A DNA stretch of 64,000 nucleotides from Pelobates cultripes (GCA_933207985.1 OW240912.1:81453542-81517541), one strand, 5' to 3'; positions 46,919-58,652 are shown, counted from the stretch's first letter. Made by a program: numbers and translations. Notes: generated by a model not told the origin, from the letters alone.

Positions 46919-47060
46919 TTCTTTTTTTTTTTTTTACTTTTCAAAATTCTTTATTTTCAAGTTTTCAACTGTTAACTTGGGGTACAGAATAAAGAAAAAG
47001 GGGGGGGGGGTACAAGTACAATCCTTATATTCGGGTGAGTTACAATTTTACTTTTCAGGG
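46919..47060 (-). mobile_element. L1-type 3' tail, minus strand
   Basis: A T run of about 20, then AAAATTCTTTATTTTCAAG and GGGGTACAGAATAAAGAAAA. It shares the GTACAGAAT-AAGAA segment with 1290-1480. It has inserted at or beside the terminus of the Tc1-like element. Confidence 0.55.
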
Positions 47061-47531
47061 TTGGGGATAAAGAGACTGAGACAGTTGTGGTTGGCGTATC
47101 GGGTGTCATTAGCGATAGTTGTCCGATATTTTTATTGAACTTTCACTGGTTTTAATGCCAGCTGAACTTCTAGCAGCCACACCCAACAAACGGGTCTGCT
47201 GCTCAAGTAATATTAGTAGAACATGTAAATGTGTTTTATTCAGCTTGTTTAATGGCTGAATAAAAGCACCATTATACATTTATATCACATTGCCATGTGA
47301 TGAGAGGCTCTATTTTCTGCTCAATACTGGAGTTATACTAAAGCCCATAGACTTTTGTTTTACAGGGTTAGAGAACTGTTGGGGATCACTCTTCAAAAGT
47401 TTGGAGGAGACACAAGAACACAGACAATAAAAAGCATAGAGCATTATACCCAATATGCTAATTATTCAGATTGCTCATACAGACATAGCACACAATTACT
47501 GCAAAGACGGCTCCTATTAACACACAGCAGC
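47061..47531. other. no recognisable feature
   Basis: No gene or mobile signature recognised. Confidence 0.5.
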
Positions 47532-47683
47532 ATATATAACAGGCTTCCCAAACTCCGGCCCTCCAGATGTTGCTGAACTACAACCTCCATGATTCTATGA
47601 ATGAACTAGATAGGCTGAGAATCATGGGAGTTGTAGTTCAGCAACATCTGGAGGGCCAGAGTTTGGGGAAGCCTGATATATAA
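47532..47683. mobile_element. Palindromic hAT-type MITE with perfect 8-bp duplication
   Basis: The element is 47540-47675. The left arm is CAGGCTTCCCAAACTCCGGC, then CCTCCAGATGTTGCTGAAC. The right arm is the near-exact inverse, ending GGGGAAGCCTG. ATATATAA lies immediately outside both ends (47532-47539, 47676-47683). Only 136 bases, nearly all arm. Low divergence between the arms and a clean duplication suggest a fairly recent insertion. Confidence 0.9.
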
Positions 47684-48111
47684 CATCCATGTATCTGTTG
47701 TGTTGCAGTGTTTGGGCTGCCTTAGTCTGGGATGGCCAGCTCGAGTCTCCTGGAATACCATTTACATGCATATATCATGTTAGGCAATAATTCTGGCTTT
47801 TCCAAGGCTGCAATTTCATGTATAGATTGCTGTGCAGGGATACAAAAAAATTAAATGATGTAAAGCTGCACAGTTTTTAACATTTCAATTATGTGTTTAT
47901 TATTACAGGCAAACTAGAAATAATATGGTACAGGTAATAACACTAACCGTATTAAGATGAGGGTGGTTAATTTACTATAGAGTAGCATACACCGTAGCCC
48001 TCTGGAAATAGACAAGCATCTCCTCTTTCACCCTCACCATCACTACTTGTAAATTAAAAGTAGGTTCCGCGTCAAAACACTATGCATTAGACCTCTTGAA
48101 TTTTAAACAGA
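47684..48111. other. no recognisable feature
   Basis: No gene or mobile signature recognised. Confidence 0.5.
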
Positions 48112-48195
48112 TAATATTTATTATCATACCTTATTTATAAAGTAGCAACACGTTCCGCAGCACTGTACATGGGTACAATTGGAACAAAACATCTG
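48112..48195. repeat. Short interspersed repeat (TTCCGYAGCACT type)
   Basis: ATTTATTATCATACCTTATTT, then GCAACACGTTCCGCAGCACTG. It shares its core with 50219-50285, which reads TTATATAGCACCAGCATATTCCGTAGCACTTTACAAT. Origin unknown; possibly a SINE or a LINE 3' end. Confidence 0.5.
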
Positions 48196-48454
48196 AGACA
48201 ATACTAATAGACATGTGCATTTGTTTTCGTATGAATACGATTTTGTCAGAAAATTTGTGTTTTTTCGTATTCATTTACTAAAACGTAAACGAAAACCATA
48301 CAGATGAAATATAAATGAAACGAAAGGGCAAATGCCGAATGTATTACCTTTCTGTTTTGTTTAGTTTGTTTAATAGACTCCGTGCTGCAGGGGAAATAAC
48401 CCCCACAGCATGGAGAAATAACACTGCCCGTGCGTGACCAAAAAAAAACAAGGA

Positions 48455-49190
48455 GTTGATCAACAAATTAGCTAGCATTATACTTCTTATCTAGTTTGTA
48501 AATTCCCACAGCTATAGGGCCCTCAACCCCCCCTGTATTTTTGTTTCTTAAATTTAATATTTAGACATGTGAACCAGTGAAATTTGCATTTCGGACAAAT
48601 GATTTCGTACTAAATAAAATTGTAATTCGTCAATCCCGAATTTCGTCCCGAGTTTTCGAACGAAATTCATAAAAAAATTATTTGTTTTCATCCATTTGGA
48701 TGAAAACAGCACTGTGCATGCACAAAAAAAAAAAAAGCAAGGAGGGAGCCGGCAGCGCTACCAGCTCCCTCCATGAAATAAATAAATATTTCTACCCCCT
48801 GCATTAAAACCTACGGGGGTCACTATGACCCCCATATTAATAATAGGGAGGTTAAATCCTCCTGCATGCCCTCACTCGCAGCATGCTGCGAATAGGGACA
48901 TTTTGCCTAAACAGCAAGCAGTCAGTGGCTTCTTGCTGTCATTTCAAACTAAATATAAATCAGTATGGGGGTCACTATGATCTGATTTTCACTATGGTTT
49001 GCAGACGAAATTTGGGATTGATGAATTACATTTTTATTTAGTACAAAATCATTTGTCCAAAATGAAAATTTCACTGGTGCACATGTCTAAATACTAAATT
49101 TAGGGGGTGTTGAGGGTCCTATACCTGTGGGAATTTACAAACTAACTAAGAAGTATAATACTGGCTAATTTGTTGATCAACCCCTTCTGA
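48455..49190. mobile_element. Inverted-repeat element with about 190-bp arms
   Basis: The left arm (48455-48645) reads GTTGATCAACAAATTAGC, ATTATACTTCTTA, AGTTTGTAAATTCCCACAG and GTGAAATTTGCATTT. The right arm (49005-49187) is its inverse, with about one mismatch per ten bases. About 360 bases lie between the arms. Inside both arms is the phrase TTTAGACATGTG. Non-coding; superfamily unknown. Confidence 0.8.
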
Positions 49191-49993
49191 AGACAATTGT
49201 TTAACTTTGTAACTAAAACAAAACATAGAATTTTGCTACATGCAACCACCCATATTGTATATCATTTTTTTGTTTATAGGACAGATATGACTTCTATGAT
49301 CTATCTATCTATCTATCTATCTAAGCTTTTTTGTATTATACAAATATACAGAAATGAGAAAATAATTAAAAAAAATTTTTTTGTTGTCATATACATTTGT
49401 ATAACATTGTCTTGATTTTGGAAATAATTCATCTACTAAGATTTTTATTTTTCGCATGACAGGTCCCACATTAAAAGGAGTGCATTAATTTTGCAAATCC
49501 AACGTTTTCAGAATTAAATATCCTATTTTTGTACATTACCAAACACAAAACAGGTTCAAACTATATTATAAATACATTTCACATTTTCTAAATACATTGA
49601 GATTCAGTTTGGTGTCTTTTCAGAACTCATGGATCTTCGATTAGCAGAAAATGACATCACCAGGGTATCTCTGCAGCCAGCACTAACTGTGTCAATGGGA
49701 CACATTCACTGAATTCTTGTCATATGCAGTTGGTCATCTTGAGGTCACTAAATCTGTATCCTGCTGGCAGAGTGGGGCTCCAGGTATTGATGGGCACTGC
49801 ATCTCCCCAGTTCGATCAGGAATGTAATCCTTCTGTCACCAAGACTGGAGGGCATTTAATGCAGTACTATGTGACTTAAAAGACCAATATTTCTAGAACA
49901 TCCTGGAATGTTCTAAATTTAAGAGGTTAAAATACCATTTAATTTATAGGTACAACATTGTACTTGTAGTTGTTCCAACATTGTACATGTAGT
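49191..49993. other. no recognised gene; short (CTAT)n
   Basis: Only a (CTAT)n run at about 49300-49323 and T-rich sequence. Confidence 0.5.
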
Positions 49994-50150
49994 TGTTTTC
50001 TAATTATTATCAATAGCTGTTGAAATGGTCATGTTTAATCTACATTTTCCAAAGAGGTCATTGTTTAATTTAAATACCACCATGCCAGTTATAGAGTCCA
50101 GCAACTTTGTGTCTAAAGTCATCTTTATTACAAAATGATATTCCAACCAT
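49994..50150. repeat. Unnamed interspersed repeat, copy 1
   Basis: TTCTAATTATTATCAATAGC, TGTTGAAATGGTCATGTTT and CCATGCCAGTTAT match 56376-56530 in order and spacing, with scattered differences. Confidence 0.75.
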
Positions 50151-50218
50151 GCATTTCTATATTTGCCCTACCTACATTAAGGTTATTTTATTATTTAGTT
50201 AACAATTTTCATTCTTCT

Positions 50219-50300
50219 TTATTATTATTATTATTACTGGTATTTATATAGCACCAGCATATTCCGTAGCACTTTACAATATTATCATATTAATGAATGT
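50219..50300. repeat. Short interspersed repeat (TTCCGYAGCACT type)
   Basis: Begins with an ATT array, then GGTATTTATATAGCACCAGC and ATTCCGTAGCACTTTACAAT. Related to 48112-48195. Confidence 0.5.
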
Positions 50301-51345
50301 ATATAAAATAAATAAATAAATGGTTAATGGTGGGATTATACATAGCAATCAGCTGGAGGACGATAGCTCTTTTCTCTTTTAAGGTGTTAAGATGGAGCAC
50401 ATGTAGTAAATGTTCTAGGGGTCGCCAAGAATGTCATTATCACTCAAAGGGTAAAAGGTGCTTGGCATAGTCAGTCTTTTATTCACAGATTTACGTGCCA
50501 CCGTGCATGTACAAACACACACACAAAACTCTCAAAGAATATGCACTTTTTTTATGGTGCCGTAGGCACTGTTTCAGATCATCAAACCTCCCCAGGTAAG
50601 AGTTACCATCAACTTTTACAAGCAGTATAGAAGAGATATAAGGACAGCGGAGAATCTGCACAGACAGAGTGCACTTTATAACACCCATGAGAGCCAGAGG
50701 AAAGTACCGTCTGAATAACGCAAGCGTTTTCAGGCAGGGAGGAATGAGCAGTACAAGGGCTTACGATATTACATTGGGATTTCTCGAGCTTTGCAGTATT
50801 TTGTTCTTTAATCAGCCAAAACAGCCATGCCAAATGTAGGAAAAACAATAGACACAAGGAATGTTTGTTTTTTTTTTATAGCTGTGAAAGTAATGCTAGC
50901 AGTCAGAAAGAAGACATTTGGCATGTTACACATGCTTCTTTGATTATATCTGATACTCTACCTCCTGACATGTCACAGGGTCATGCTCAAGTTTGTTACC
51001 CATAGATACTGGTTATTTAATCTCTTGGGAACATACATAACCATGGACTGCAGTGAGCTGCTCAGTGAGGTCCTACAAGGCGAGTTACAAAGAAAATCAG
51101 GATAAAAGTAAATTTATATTAAGAGTGCATTACAGCACTGGGGATTTTAACTCTATATTTCATAACTCATGGTGCTGTAATGTGCACCTTAACTCTAAAC
51201 CTCAATGTAGCCCTAAATTACTAACCTTGCAATACTGCCATGTGCAGACCCCTCCAGTCTGTGTGCATGTGTGTGGGTTTCGTAAGAAATCAAATAACCT
51301 ATCTTTACAAGTAACCAGCTTGAGCAAGGCACCGGTGATTATTAC
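50301..51345. other. no recognisable feature
   Basis: No gene or mobile signature recognised. Confidence 0.5.
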
Positions 51346-51829
51346 ACCCCAAGCAGTGGTGGCTAAGGTGCTGTAGTTGTTTTGAAGGACAAACTTGCAG
51401 CGCTGGATACAGAGTCAGTCTCTGTATTCATTGTTCAGAGGCTTGCACTGTCGCGGCTTCCTGTGCCACTGTGATGTGAGCTCTCCGACTGTAGTTATGG
51501 CATAATTTGCAAACTAAATTAATTTGAGATAAAAAAGTTAACAATTATGCTAATCATTTATACACAACTGCAGGGAATGATTACATAGCCTTGCAGTCGT
51601 GTATATATTAGTGCCGTTGTGTGTATTTCTGAGTGTGTCTGGCATTGTCTACTTGTGTATGTGCATGAAAATTGTGTGTCTGACCGAGAGTATCCTTGTG
51701 TGTGAATGTTTGTCTTTATGAGCATGGGTCTAGGACCGGATGTGTGTGGGGTAGTTGCTTGTGGTGTGTGGTGTTTATGGGGGGCTGCTTGTGACCTGTG
51801 ACCTTGTAACTGGGTGTGTGTGTGTGTGG

Positions 51830-52690
51830 AGGGGTGACAGGGTGTTTGTGTGTGTGGAGGTGCTGTCACAGCCAGCCAGGGTAGGGGGGATTGTGACAGG
51901 TTGGCCGGCTGTGCCAGGGGGTAGAGGGGAGTTGGAAAGACTGTCACAGGGGAAAGGGAAGTTGGAGGGGCTGTGACAGGTGGTAGGGGGCTGAGACAGT
52001 GGGGGGTGGGCAGCATGACAGAGGGTTGTTTCAGGGGTAGGGGCTGGAAGGGCATAGACGGGGTAGGATGGTGGAGGGGCAGTGACAGGGGGGTAGGAGG
52101 TGGAGGTCAGTGACAGGGTATGTAGGTGGAGGGCAGGGACAGGGGGAATGGGGATGGAGGGGCTGTAACAGGGGGTAGAGGGGCAGTGACACGAGTAGAG
52201 CGGCCAGACAGAGGGTAGGGGGTAGAGGGGCAGTGACAGAGGGTAAGGGGTAGAGGGCAGGGACATGGGGAAGAAGAGGGGGAGTGACAGGGGGTAGAGG
52301 GGCTGTGACAGGGGGTAGGAGGTGTGGAGGGGCAGTGATAGGGGGTTGGGGGTGGAAGGGCTGTGATAGGGGTGTAGAGGGTCTATGACATTGGGTATGT
52401 AGGGTGGAGGGGCATGGACAGGGGGCATGAGGGTAGAAGGGGCTGTGACAGGGGTAGAGGGGCAGTGACAGGGGTTAGAGCAGCTGTGACAGAGGGTAGG
52501 GGGATAGAGGGGCAGTGACAGGGGTAGGGGAGGAGGGGCAGTGAAAGGGTATAGAGGGGCTGTGACAGAGGGTAGGGAGGGTGGAGGGGCAGTTACAGGG
52601 GGTAGAGGGGCTGTGATGGGGTAGGAGGGGTGGAGGGGCAGTGACAGGGGGTAGGGGGTTGGAGGGGCTGTGACAGGGCTTAGAGGGGGT
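51830..52690. repeat. G-rich minisatellite (GGGGTAGAGGGGCAGTGACAG)
   Basis: Degenerate units of about 20-25 bases alternating GGGGCAGTGACAG and GGGGCTGTGACAG, with G runs throughout on plus. It produces long spurious proline-rich frames on minus. Confidence 0.95.
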
Positions 52691-52794
52691 TCATAAATAC
52701 TTTCTTTTTTTTATTATTAAAACGATTCCCAGGTGGTCCTGTGGATTCCCCTGGTGGTCCGGTGGGTACCCTCTCTCCCTGGTGGTCCACCTCT

Positions 52795-52957
52795 CCGGTC
52801 TGCAGCTCCGTCGGGTGCAGAGCTGCAGACCACGTGGTAAGTTTTGCGATCTCCAGTCAGAGCATTGCCGTGGTAACCCGCAGCAACGCTCTGACAGGCT
52901 GGAGATAGCGAGACACCTCAGTCTGCAGCTCTGCACCCGGCGGAGCTGCAGACTGGA
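52795..52957. repeat. GC-rich palindrome
   Basis: The outer arms GTCTGCAGCTCCGTCGGGTG (left) and the inverse of GCACCCGGCGGAGCTGCAGAC (right) pair. An inner pair, ATCTCCAGTCAGAGCATTGC against the inverse of GCAACGCTCTGACAGGCTGG, lies inside them. A stem of up to about 70 base pairs is possible. Confidence 0.85.
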
Positions 52958-53176
52958 GGCAGTGCTCGGCTCTCAGTCATGGCAGACTGACTGGAGGGGC
53001 CTCGCACCCGGCAAGCATTATGGGCAATCCACCGGGTCCCCTCCTGTGTGGGACCCTCAGTCATAGACCGAAGACCTGACATGTCAGTTTGCCCAAAGGC
53101 GATTTAGGCCCCGGACAGCGCGAGGCCTTAGACGGCCACCTAAATTCCTCAATAGAGAGCCGCCTCTGATCCCAAG

Positions 53177-53739
53177 TGTTAGAAACAACAGGACTTTGAT
53201 AGAGTGTCGAGCAGGTATACTTAGGGTTATAATTCCCTTTAGGCAGAAATGGCACCTGACCACTAGGGGGTGTTTGTTTTAATGCCTTTCTGAGCATAAA
53301 TGGGCTGGGGGAGGGGTAAATACCAAGAGCCTTGTAGTCCAGTCGGTTTTAATAGTAGACCTGCAGGAAGAGTTATAGAGGATGCAATACTCGGTACCTG
53401 GCCTGGCCTGGCCATTGACACACCGGGCAAATGCCCGGTGGGCCGTGATGTCCATGGGCCGAGGCTGGCAGGTGAGGTCACAGGATCTCCCAAGCCGGTC
53501 GATACAGGGCCGACACTGTCCGAGCGCCGGCCCCGCTGTTTTCCATTACGGGCCGGTGGGGAGATCAAAGAACAGAAATGCGGCTGGGGAGGTAGAGGAG
53601 GACGGAGCTCTATCTTGCAGCTCCATCGGGTTCCTCTTGCGAGATCTGGTCCCCCCTCCCAGGTTAAAGGTAAGAAGTGGGGAGGGGGGGGGGATATAAT
53701 GTCTGTTTTGTTTTTCTTTAACCCCCAACACACAATCCC
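53177..53739. other. GC-rich repeat-like sequence
   Basis: Contains CACCGGGCAAATGCCCGGTG (53421-53440), a perfect palindrome, and other repeat-like GC-rich segments. No gene is recognised, although several long frames occur. Confidence 0.45.
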
Positions 53740-54236
53740 TCCTAACATATACACACACACACATCACCCTCACACACAGCACTCTCACACACATCACCCT
53801 CACACACAGCACTCTCACACAGCAACCTCACACACACTTTACCCCTCACACTAACAGCATCCATCACACGCACACTTTACCCCTCACACACACGCACACA
53901 TACTGCACCCCTCACATACACATTACAACCTTCACACACATCCACTGCACCCCTCACACATACACACGAAACCCTCCAATACACTGCACCACACACACAC
54001 ACACAATACTTCCAAACATATATATATATATATATATACTACAGCACCCCTCACAGACATACTGCACCCCTAAATACATTACATTCCAGACACACACTAG
54101 ATCCCTTACCCAACTCTGGATCATCTACACATATACACACACTAGATCCCTATATACACTCTGAATCCGCTATATACACACACTCACTAGATCTCCTATC
54201 CACATTCTGGGTCCTTCAAACACACACTAGACTCCT

Positions 54237-54268
<32 letters not shown>

Positions 54269-54480
54269 CACACACTGCACACACACACTACATTCCTAAC
54301 ATACACACTCTGGATCCCCTATACACACACTAGATTCCTTGTAAGCAAACACATACTACATTCCTTAAACACACACTCCCTACAACCCCTACAAACACTA
54401 CATCAGCTACACACACACACACACCCTATAGCCTGTAGGCACACATTTGCTACATCCCCTGTACACACACTCTCTACAGC
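53740..54480. repeat. CA-rich degenerate microsatellite
   Basis: CACACACTTTACCCCTCACA- and ACACACTAGATCCCT-type units, interrupted. (TA)n at about 54018-54038 and (AC)n at about 54236-54262. Confidence 0.9.
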
Positions 54481-54699
54481 CCCTAGCCACATATGCATTA
54501 CATTACACCACAAATACAACACGACTACACAATACCACAATCAGCTCACTCACTCTGAATTATATATAATTTTATTCAGGAAAAACAGGGCTTTCATTTC
54601 ATTTTAAATATTTATATATGAAACATAATTTAATATGAATAAAATGAAAAAAGTATGAGAAATTAAGAAATGTTATTTTTCAAGTTCTGCATGACATTT

Positions 54700-55240
54700 T
54701 AACTGTGAATGTCATTAAACCATTTTTACAGAAAATAAAATACATATATTTGTACTCAGAAATGTCTCACGAGTACAACAGTACCCCCAATGTACAGGTT
54801 TTATGGGTTATTGGAAACGTACAGGGGTCAAATGTAGGGCTTTTCCATGTTTGCACATGGAATTTGAGACCGTATGGCAGCCCAGAAATGAAAATTAACC
54901 CCCTCATGGCATACCATTTGTAAAAGTAGACAAAATGGGTTAAGTCCAGTCTTTTTTAGTAGCCACTTAGTAACAAACCCTGGCCAAAATTAATGTTTAT
55001 ATTTGTTTTTTTGCGTTTTTCACAAATAAACTGCCATTTCACCCATGATATTATCAGTATAATACATTTTACTGCTCTAAAACACTCATATTTGTGTAGA
55101 GTAATGTCTCACGAGCACAACAGTACTCATATTTGTGTTCAGCAAAGTCTCACGAGTATAACAATACCCCCCACCATGTAAAGGTTTTATGGTGTTTTGG
55201 AAAGTTACACGGTTAAATATAGGGCTTGCCAATTAAATTC
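54700..55240. repeat. Interspersed repeat with tandem partial duplication
   Basis: GAAATGTCTCACGAGTACAAC and CAGTACCCCCAATGTACAGG recur as AGTAATGTCTCACGAGCAC (about 55099) and AGCAAAGTCTCACGAGTATA (about 55141), the last continuing CCATGTAAAGGTTTTATGG. The family looks familiar from amphibian genomes but I cannot name it with confidence. Confidence 0.55.
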
Positions 55241-55369
55241 TCTGGATTAATAAAATCAAATAATTATGTAAAATGAATAGTTAAATATATATGTAGAATG
55301 TGTGTGTGTATATATATAATCCAAAATGAAAGTAAATAAACTTAATATAATTTATTGTATATTGGCAAA
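55241..55369. other. AT-rich, no recognisable feature
   Basis: Short TG/TA microsatellite at about 55295-55318. Confidence 0.5.
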
Positions 55370-55445
55370 CGATACACACAGTCCCGATCGACGTTTCGAC
55401 CCCTATACGGGTCTTTCTCAAGATCTCAAGACCTACAGGCGCCTG
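55370..55445 (-). mobile_element. Repeat module with GTCGAAACGTCG hairpin
   Basis: On the minus strand: CTTGAGAAAGACCCGTATAG, then GGGTCGAAACGTCGATCGGG. AGACCC pairs with GGGTCT-like sequence to form a hairpin capped by GTAT, directly followed by GAAACG. Compare 38090-38150. It resembles stem II plus the GAAA box of a hammerhead ribozyme, with the CUGAUGA box changed. Confidence 0.4.
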
Positions 55446-55665
55446 ACATGTAAATCCAGCCCTGGGTATACTACTTAAAAAAGAGACAAGCCTGCATTGG
55501 AAAGGATGCCAGGATGTTGAAGAGAATTATAAGAACATAAAATTATTATTATTAAATTACTGGGACAGACCCTATCCCTATAAAATATATGATATAATGT
55601 AAAAGATACACAACCGTGAGGCATGTACTAATGGATAATATAATGTCATATTGGTTTATGGTTTA
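55446..55665. other. no recognisable feature
   Basis: No gene or mobile signature recognised. Confidence 0.5.
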
Positions 55666-56195
55666 TTAAAGGATCACTATAGAGTCAGGAACACAAACAT
55701 GTATTCCTGACCCTTTAGTGTGAAAACCACCATCTAGCCCCCCTGGGTCCCTCATGCCTCCATAAATGTAGTAAAAATCTTACTGTATTCAAGTTTGAAG
55801 CTGTAAATCTGCATGCTGTTTTCCTCAGAAAAAAAAGCAGTCTGCTGACATCATCAGAAGTGGTAGCCTGATCCAATCACAATGCATCCCCATAGGATTG
55901 GCTGAGACTGACAAAGAGGCAGATCAGGGGCAGAGCCAGCACAATTCAAACACAGCCCTGGCCAATCAGCATCTCCTCATAGAGATGAATTGAATCAATG
56001 AATCTCTATGAGGAAAGTTCAGTGTCTGAATGCAGAGGGAGGAGATGCTGAATGTTTGGATGCATTTTAGGCAACCATGACCCAGGAAGGATCTCTAACA
56101 GCCATCTGAGGAGTGGCCAGTGAAGGTAATGATTCTACTCACCAGAACAAATTCAATAAGCTGTAGTTGTTCTGGTGACTATAGTGTCCCTTTAA
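55666..56195. mobile_element. TTAA-ended MITE, family M, complete copy
   Basis: Left TTAAAGGATCACTATAGAG, right GACTATAGTGTCCCTTTAA, an inverted pair with TTAA at both ends. The left subterminal GTATTCCTGACCC hairpin and the right GTAGTTGTTCTGGTG hairpin match the two ends of 4672-5177 in reverse order. 530 bases, non-coding. Confidence 0.85.
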
Positions 56196-56375
56196 GATAT
56201 CTGTAGAAACTTGTGACAGCAAAGTTCATCACTAAAATTAGGATATATGTATATATTTCTTTGGTTTTGTGTAATTAAATCGACTTCTCTTGTTTAAGTG
56301 CTTTAATTAACATTGAACCCAGAGCCTTCACCCTGTATACATATAGTGCTAACAATTCCGGTTGATTTTTACTTT
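56196..56375. other. no recognisable feature
   Basis: No gene or mobile signature recognised. Confidence 0.5.
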
Positions 56376-56530
56376 CCTTCTAATTATTATCAATTGCTGT
56401 TGAAATGGCCATGTTTGATTTACATTTTACAAAGATGTTGTTGCTTAATTTAAACATAACCATGCCATTTATGGAGGGTCCAGCAATTGTGTGTAAAGCC
56501 ATCTCCAGCATTTTAAAAGTACAATGATTT
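56376..56530. repeat. Unnamed interspersed repeat, copy 2
   Basis: TTCTAATTATTATCAATTGC, TGTTGAAATGGCCATGTTT and CCATGCCATTTAT match 49994-50150. Homology fades after about 150 bases, near ATTTCCCTTTATTAATG. Confidence 0.75.
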
Positions 56531-57185
56531 CCCTTTATTAATGAAAACTTTGCTTTGATACTTTGGCCAGAATAATCTTTCTTCCAAACAGAAATCTCCC
56601 TTGAGCCTTGGCACAGAAACACGTTACATTTATCCTTTTTAACTTAAAGCAGGATAATAGGGAAATGTGACAGTGTAACAGTGGTCACAATGTGAGTTGA
56701 AGCAATATGAGATGAAGTGCCTATAGTGTCCCTTTATTAAGCATTGCTCCGGCACAAACTTTCCTGTTCCAGCTCTGTTTGAAAAGACAGGAAATGTTTT
56801 GTAGCAAAGAAATGTCTGACCCATTAAAAAATAGCCACTGGGTTAAGCTTGCAGCCTTTGGTAAATACTCCTATCTGATCTAAACGAAACACGTGTTCAT
56901 CTGGATAGGCTCATGAAGTATTTTGGCAGCAGATTTTCCTAGTCAGACACAGTATCGATCACATTGTCTCACTTTCAAATTGATTATAATTAGTTTTAGA
57001 TTAGAATGTTTATACATTAACACATGGTAAAACAATAGGGTATAACTCTTAGGCTAACTAATATAAAAACATTACTTTGATACCTGCCAACCACAAAAGA
57101 AAATGGCAGATGTGCAATTTTTAAAAAACAATATACCTGTCATGGCACACACAACTTTGTGTTACCATATAATATATCAATAAGT
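56531..57185. other. no recognised gene
   Basis: CTATAGTGTCCCTTTATT at 56719 looks like an isolated TTAA-ended MITE end. Otherwise nothing. Confidence 0.45.
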
Positions 57186-57897
57186 GGCGTACACACAATC
57201 CATGGGGTCCCGGTGCAAAACTGATCCATTGGCCCTTCTCCTGACAGACACACACACAGACACATACATACAGACACATACATACAAAGAGACACATACA
57301 CATACACACAGACACACACACACAGAGACACATACATACACACAGACAGACACATACAGACACACATACATACAAAGACACATACATACAGACAGACACA
57401 TACGCACACATACAGACACACACACACAGACACATACATACAGACACATACACACACAGACAGACACTCAAACACATACATACAAACACAAACACACATA
57501 TACAAAATGTTTGTCACCCTCCTGTTTCCTTTCCCTGGGGTCCAGTGATGGCTCAGGCTGGTGGGAGTTCCCACTCTGACTCCCTCTTCTTCCTCCCGGG
57601 CGGGCTCTCTCTGATAGCTGGGAGGAGTGATGGGCAGTCACTTCATCCCAGCTCTGATGTCATCACAGGGGGCCCTGTGGCGCTGTTAAAGCGCCTCAGC
57701 GCTGACCGGGGCCCCCTGGAAATTCATCTCTATCGGGTGGCCCTAACAACATTGGCCACCCAATGGGCCCCTTAAACGTGCATGGCGGCACATGGCGGCA
57801 GGCACCCGGTTGAAGGGGTCCGCAAGACGGCCGCGCTCCCCGGAGCAACAGGTCCGGTCGCAGCTGCGACCCCGGCGACTGCGGTATGTACACTACA
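57186..57897. mobile_element. hAT-type element, second degenerate copy of the 39818 family
   Basis: Starts GTGGCGTACACACAATCCATGG with GGTCCCGGTGCAAAACTGATCC, as at 39818. Ends GACTGCGGTATGTACACTAC. The interior is a CA-rich array and then GC-rich sequence with GCTGGGAGGAGTGATG / CATCCCAGCTCTGATG-type inverted segments. The target duplication is not recognisable. Confidence 0.65.
57240..57505. repeat. CA-rich array (ACACATACATACAGAC)
   Basis: Degenerate ACACAGACACATACATACA units inside the hAT copy. Confidence 0.95.
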
Positions 57898-58378
57898 GAT
57901 GTGAATTGATAGCAAATTTATAATTTTTGGAATACCTTTATAAACATATGGTCCCTCCCTTCTTGGCATAGAGGGAGTGGGATCCATTAAAAAGTTGTTG
58001 GAGCCACGGCTTTTTAGTAAACAAGGGGGCACTAAATGTAGTAACCATATGTTGGCCCTTAAGTGTCACAGAGGATTTTTGTTTTAAATCTATAAATCAT
58101 TATAGATAATTACTACACTTGTACAATCATGGTTTGCAAAACTCATCCAAAATTCCGAACACCATAACAGCATATGTATGATTCCCGAAACAAGTAAAAC
58201 GGACAGTTTTCTTTGCTTCATGATTTGGAGTTCCACCCAGGGTGCAAAAAAAGTTTATGGCAGAAAAAGATGATTAATCATTAGGGGACAGCCACTAAAT
58301 GTTGATTTATTTAAAGATTATTTAAAACGAGACCAGTAGAGGGAAAAAAGGAGGAGCAGTAAAGAAAAATAAAAAATT
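57898..58378. other. no recognisable feature
   Basis: No gene or mobile signature recognised. Confidence 0.5.
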
Positions 58379-58652
58379 ATAGTGTGGTAAACAAAATTAT
58401 TCAATCCCTATAGAAAATTAGGCTTATTGTCAAAATTTACAGACTTTCAGCTGTTTGCAATAAACAAATCAAACAAAAGCAATTGAAATAAATCAACACA
58501 AGGAACGCTATTTTAGTGGTTTCCCCAAATTCAACTGAAAATGCAATTTACAATGACTTCTCCAGTCAATGCAAACTGCTGAAAGTCTGTTCATTTTTCA
58601 TTAAATAAACCTGATTTTCAATGGGGGTTTAATAATTTTGATTACAATTGTA
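58379..58652. mobile_element. Tc1/mariner-like MITE with about 90-bp inverted ends
   Basis: The left arm GTAAACAAAATTATTCAATCC, then ACAGACTTTCAGCTGTTTGC, is mirrored on the right by GCAAACTGCTGAAAGTCTGT and GGTTTAATAATTTTGATTAC. Ends at AATTGTA beside TA-rich sequence. Non-coding. Confidence 0.75.

Larger units (their letters stand above)
51346..53176. mobile_element. Probable hAT-type element filled by a minisatellite
   Basis: CAGTGGTGGCT at 51354 and AGCCGCCTCTG ending at 53168 form a short inverted repeat (9 of 11). The octamers outside, ACCCCAAG and ATCCCAAG, agree at seven of eight positions. The interior holds a large G-rich minisatellite and a GC-rich palindrome, as in the better-supported hAT elements here. 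The short terminal match keeps confidence moderate. Confidence 0.55.

Noticed and set aside
51558..52428. Two overlapping proline-rich frames of 165 and 217 residues
   Set aside because: Produced by the G-rich minisatellite; composition and periodicity follow the array.
53263..53854. 165- and 184-residue frames on opposite strands
   Set aside because: Overlapping frames in GC-rich repeat-like DNA running into a CA array; no domain.
57121..57579. Cys/Val-rich frames of up to 144 residues
   Set aside because: Translation of a CA/TG microsatellite in several frames at once.
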